From: Pseudomonas beijingensis | GTDB lineage: Bacteria; Pseudomonadota; Gammaproteobacteria; Pseudomonadales; Pseudomonadaceae | Length of the DNA stretch: 64,000 nt | Direction: 5' to 3' | NCBI RefSeq assembly: GCF_030687295.1 | Contig: NZ_CP117425.1 | Coordinates: 3,042,001 to 3,106,000, forward strand | In this document: positions 61,928-64,000 of the stretch, one piece after another | Layout: every line of letters begins with the position of its first letter | Numbering within the stretch: the first letter of the stretch is position 1 | The notes under the pieces: generated by a model | What the model was told of the DNA's origin: nothing | Seen by the model: the letters and a program-made list of their open reading frames with translations, nothing else | Databases searched by the model: none | Position numbers and translations under genes: made by a program

Positions 61928-64000
61928 TCAGCGCTTTTCCAGCTTTTCCGGCAGCGGCGCGAACAGTGCCTCGATATCGTCGTTCTGCAATTTCCAATCT
62001 CCGGCCACGCGTCCGTCCAGCACGCCGGCTGCGAGGTCGGACTTTTCCTTCTGCAGCAGCTGGATCTTCTCTTCCACCGTGCCTCGGGCAATCAGCTTGT
62101 AGACGAACACCGGTTTTTCCTGGCCGATGCGATAGGCGCGGTCGGTGGCCTGGTTTTCGGTGGCCGGGTTCCACCACGGGTCGTAGTGAATCACCGTGTC
62201 GGCCTCGGTGAGGTTCAGGCCTACACCCCCGGCCTTCAGGCTGATCAGAAAGATCTGACGCTTGCCACTCTGGAATTCCTTGACGGGCGTGCGTCGGTCC
62301 CGGGTCTGGCCGGTCAGGATCGCGTACTCGACGCCGCGCTTCTTCAGCTCATCTTCAATCAGCGCCAACATGGAGGTGAACTGGGAAAACAGCAGCACCC
62401 GACGGCCTTCTTCAAACAGCTCGTCGAGCATTTCCATCAGGCTGTCGAGCTTGCCCGACGTGCTGCCTCGGGCGGGCAAGGCGGCGTCGTTGAGCAGACG
62501 TAGATCGCAGCACACCTGGCGCAGCTTGAGCAGCGCCTCGAGAATGATGATCTGGCTGCGGGCCACGCCTTTGCGGGTGATCTCGTCGCGGACCTTCTTG
62601 TCCATCGCCAGGCGCATGGTTTCGTAGACGTCCCGCTGGGCATCGCTGAGCTCGACCCAATGGATGATTTCGGTCTTGGGTGGCAACTCCGTCGCCACTT
62701 GCTCCTTGGTCCGGCGCAGCAGGAAAGGTTTTATCCGACCGTTGAGGTGCTGCAGTCGTACATCGCTGCCACGTTTTTCGATCGGTACGCGGTAATCGCG
62801 ATTGAAGCTCTTGACGTCCCCGAGCCAGCCCGGCAACAGGAAGTGAAACAACGACCACAGCTCGCCCAGGTGATTTTCCAGGGGCGTGCCGGACAGGCAC
62901 AGCCGCTGGCGGGCGTTCAGTTCCCGGGCGGCCTGGGCGGCTTTGCTGGTGGGATTCTTGATGTACTGGGCTTCGTCGAGGATCAGCACGTGCAATGGCT
63001 GTGCGGCCAGGCGCTCGACATCCTTGGGTAGCAGGGCATAGGTGGTGAGGACCAGGTCGTATTCGCCCAGCCGTTCGAAATGCTTTTTGCGCCCGGCGCC
63101 ATACAGGGCCAGTACCTTGAGTTGCGGCGTGAAGTGAGCTGCCTCGTCGAGCCAGTTGGGAATCAGGCTGGTGGGCATCACCACCATGCACGGGCGATCG
63201 AGGCGCCCGGCGTTTTTCTCACTGAGGATGTGCGCCAGGGTCTGTAGGGTTTTGCCCAGGCCCATGTCATCCGCGAGGATGCCGCCGACTTCCAGCTGCC
63301 TGAGCGATTGCATCCAGCTCAAGCCTTCGAGTTGATAAGGCCGCAGCGTCGCGTTCAGGCCTTCCGGCGCGGTGGTGGTGTAATCCTTGATGTCCCGCAG
63401 GCGCTGGGCCAGGCCGCGAATGTGTTCGCCGCCTTCCCAGGTCAGCGGCATGTCCTGCAGCGGGTTCAGGCGCAAGGCGTCCGCGCTGTTGAGGCGCAGT
63501 TTGGTGGTGCCGGGTTCTTGCAGGTAGAACTCGCCCAGGGTCGCCAGCACCGGTTTCAGCCGGCCGTAGGGCAGGGCCACTTGCTGCGGGCCGAACTCCG
63601 AGTTCGGGCGGTTGGGCAGGTTGACCAGAATCAGTTCATCGTCCCGGCGCCTGGCCAGGCGTTCCGGGTTGAACAATTCGATGTGCGAGCGCATCAGGTT
63701 CAACAGGATCGGCAGCAGGCTCAGACGCTCGCCGTTGACGATGATCCCCAGCTCCAGGTCGAACCAGTCCCGTTCCGGCGTTTCCTCCACCGTGGCGTAC
63801 CACTCGTCCACCGCCGTCAGGTCGAAGCCGAAATCCTCGTCGATCTGCAATTCCCAGCCCTGGGTGCGCAGTTTCGGCAGGTCGTTGAGGGTGAACGTCA
63901 GCCAGGCACTGTCGTTGACCATTTCGTACAGTTCACCGGCGCTTTCCGGCAGGGCCTTGCTTTGTCGGGTCGCGACCTTGAAGCCGAGGATTCGTAGTTG
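61928..64000 (-). CDS. SNF2-family DEAD/DEAH-box helicase, C-terminal part (5' end outside window)
   Basis: ATP-driven DNA or nucleoprotein remodeller of the SNF2/RapA group. The reading frame stays open to the window edge, so the N-terminus is missing. At least 690 residues are present. Helicase motif I is in DDMGLGKTLQT, motif II is LDEAQYIKNP (DEAQ), motif III LSGTPLENHLGELWS, and the C-terminal lobe has FSQFTSM, LKAGGVGLNLTEADTVIH, and RAYRIGQEKPVFVYKLIARGT. The upstream part visible here is the lineage-specific region that precedes the SNF2 core. Its stop lies 14 bases from the REPIN array. Confidence 0.93.
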   Translation of the reverse strand, partial: QLRILGFKVATRQSKALPESAGELYEMVNDSAWLTFTLNDLPKLRTQGWELQIDEDFGFDLTAVDEWYATVEETPERDWFDLELGIIVNGERLSLLPILLNLMRSHIELFNPERLARRRDDELILVNLPNRPNSEFGPQQVALPYGRLKPVLATLGEFYLQEPGTTKLRLNSADALRLNPLQDMPLTWEGGEHIRGLAQRLRDIKDYTTTAPEGLNATLRPYQLEGLSWMQSLRQLEVGGILADDMGLGKTLQTLAHILSEKNAGRLDRPCMVVMPTSLIPNWLDEAAHFTPQLKVLALYGAGRKKHFERLGEYDLVLTTYALLPKDVERLAAQPLHVLILDEAQYIKNPTSKAAQAARELNARQRLCLSGTPLENHLGELWSLFHFLLPGWLGDVKSFNRDYRVPIEKRGSDVRLQHLNGRIKPFLLRRTKEQVATELPPKTEIIHWVELSDAQRDVYETMRLAMDKKVRDEITRKGVARSQIIILEALLKLRQVCCDLRLLNDAALPARGSTSGKLDSLMEMLDELFEEGRRVLLFSQFTSMLALIEDELKKRGVEYAILTGQTRDRRTPVKEFQSGKRQIFLISLKAGGVGLNLTEADTVIHYDPWWNPATENQATDRAYRIGQEKPVFVYKLIARGTVEEKIQLLQKEKSDLAAGVLDGRVAGDWKLQNDDIEALFAPLPEKLEKR

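Noticed and set aside
61321..62102. Open reading frames across the repeat array (for example 61321-61710 and 61458-62102)
   Set aside because: They merely translate the repeated units and run into the helicase gene on the other strand; no ribosome site or family resemblance.

Overview
The window is chromosomal DNA of a Pseudomonas, most likely of the P. fluorescens complex. The reasons are the high GC content, the typical Pseudomonas protein sequences (Anr, PsrA, RlmM, two cbb3 oxidase operons), gene orders that resemble P. aeruginosa as I recall it (ligA-ffs-dnaX-ybaB-recR; apt-anr-hemN-cco cluster-aer-acnA; slt-uup-usp-fadBA-topA-sulA-lexA-psrA-nagZ), and dense REP palindromes of three sequence families. 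No rRNA, tRNA, prophage, insertion sequence or CRISPR array was seen.

Layout. 1-12.6 kb: end of ligA, a zinc metallopeptidase, a small AT-rich accessory gene, the 4.5S (SRP) RNA, a lipoprotein and an XRE regulator, a broken PAS-GGDEF-EAL gene, a periplasmic binding protein, then dnaX-ybaB, an oxidoreductase and recR. 12.6-33 kb: the low-oxygen respiration island. It holds apt, the oxygen sensor anr, hemN, the cbb3 assembly genes (ccoG-H-I-S plus a SafE-like protein), a VapC/Phd-type toxin-antitoxin pair, two complete ccoNOQP operons, an alpha/beta hydrolase, an Aer-type aerotaxis receptor and a CPBP protease. Perfect Anr boxes lie before hemN and ccoN2, with weaker ones before ccoG and ccoN1. 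33-43.8 kb: acnA, rlmM, tusA, a MATE pump, pdxB, a small conserved protein, an MsbA-like ABC exporter and a Fic protein with a frameshifted tail. 43.9-53.5 kb: slt, uup, a universal stress protein, a small membrane protein, a possible minus-strand small RNA, fadBA and a DUF1653 protein. 53.5-64 kb: topA (one-base frameshift), two small conserved genes, the SOS pair lexA-sulA under two LexA boxes, psrA under two overlapping PsrA boxes, nagZ, a 1.3 kb tandem array of ten REP inverted pairs, and the C-terminal part of a SNF2-type helicase.

How it works together: Anr should switch on heme synthesis without oxygen (hemN) and the high-affinity oxidase, whose heme and copper are inserted by the CcoGHIS set; Aer steers the cell toward suitable oxygen. 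PsrA, a fatty-acid sensor, sits about 9 kb from fadBA, which it is known to control in P. aeruginosa, and a PsrA-like site lies before fadB.

Most noteworthy: the ten-copy REPIN tandem array; an orphan minus-strand terminator with a stable hairpin before fadB; and three frameshifts that are each explained by one extra G or C in a short G/C run. One of these is in topA, which is normally essential, so sequence error must be considered. Start sites, boxes and terminators are read by eye.
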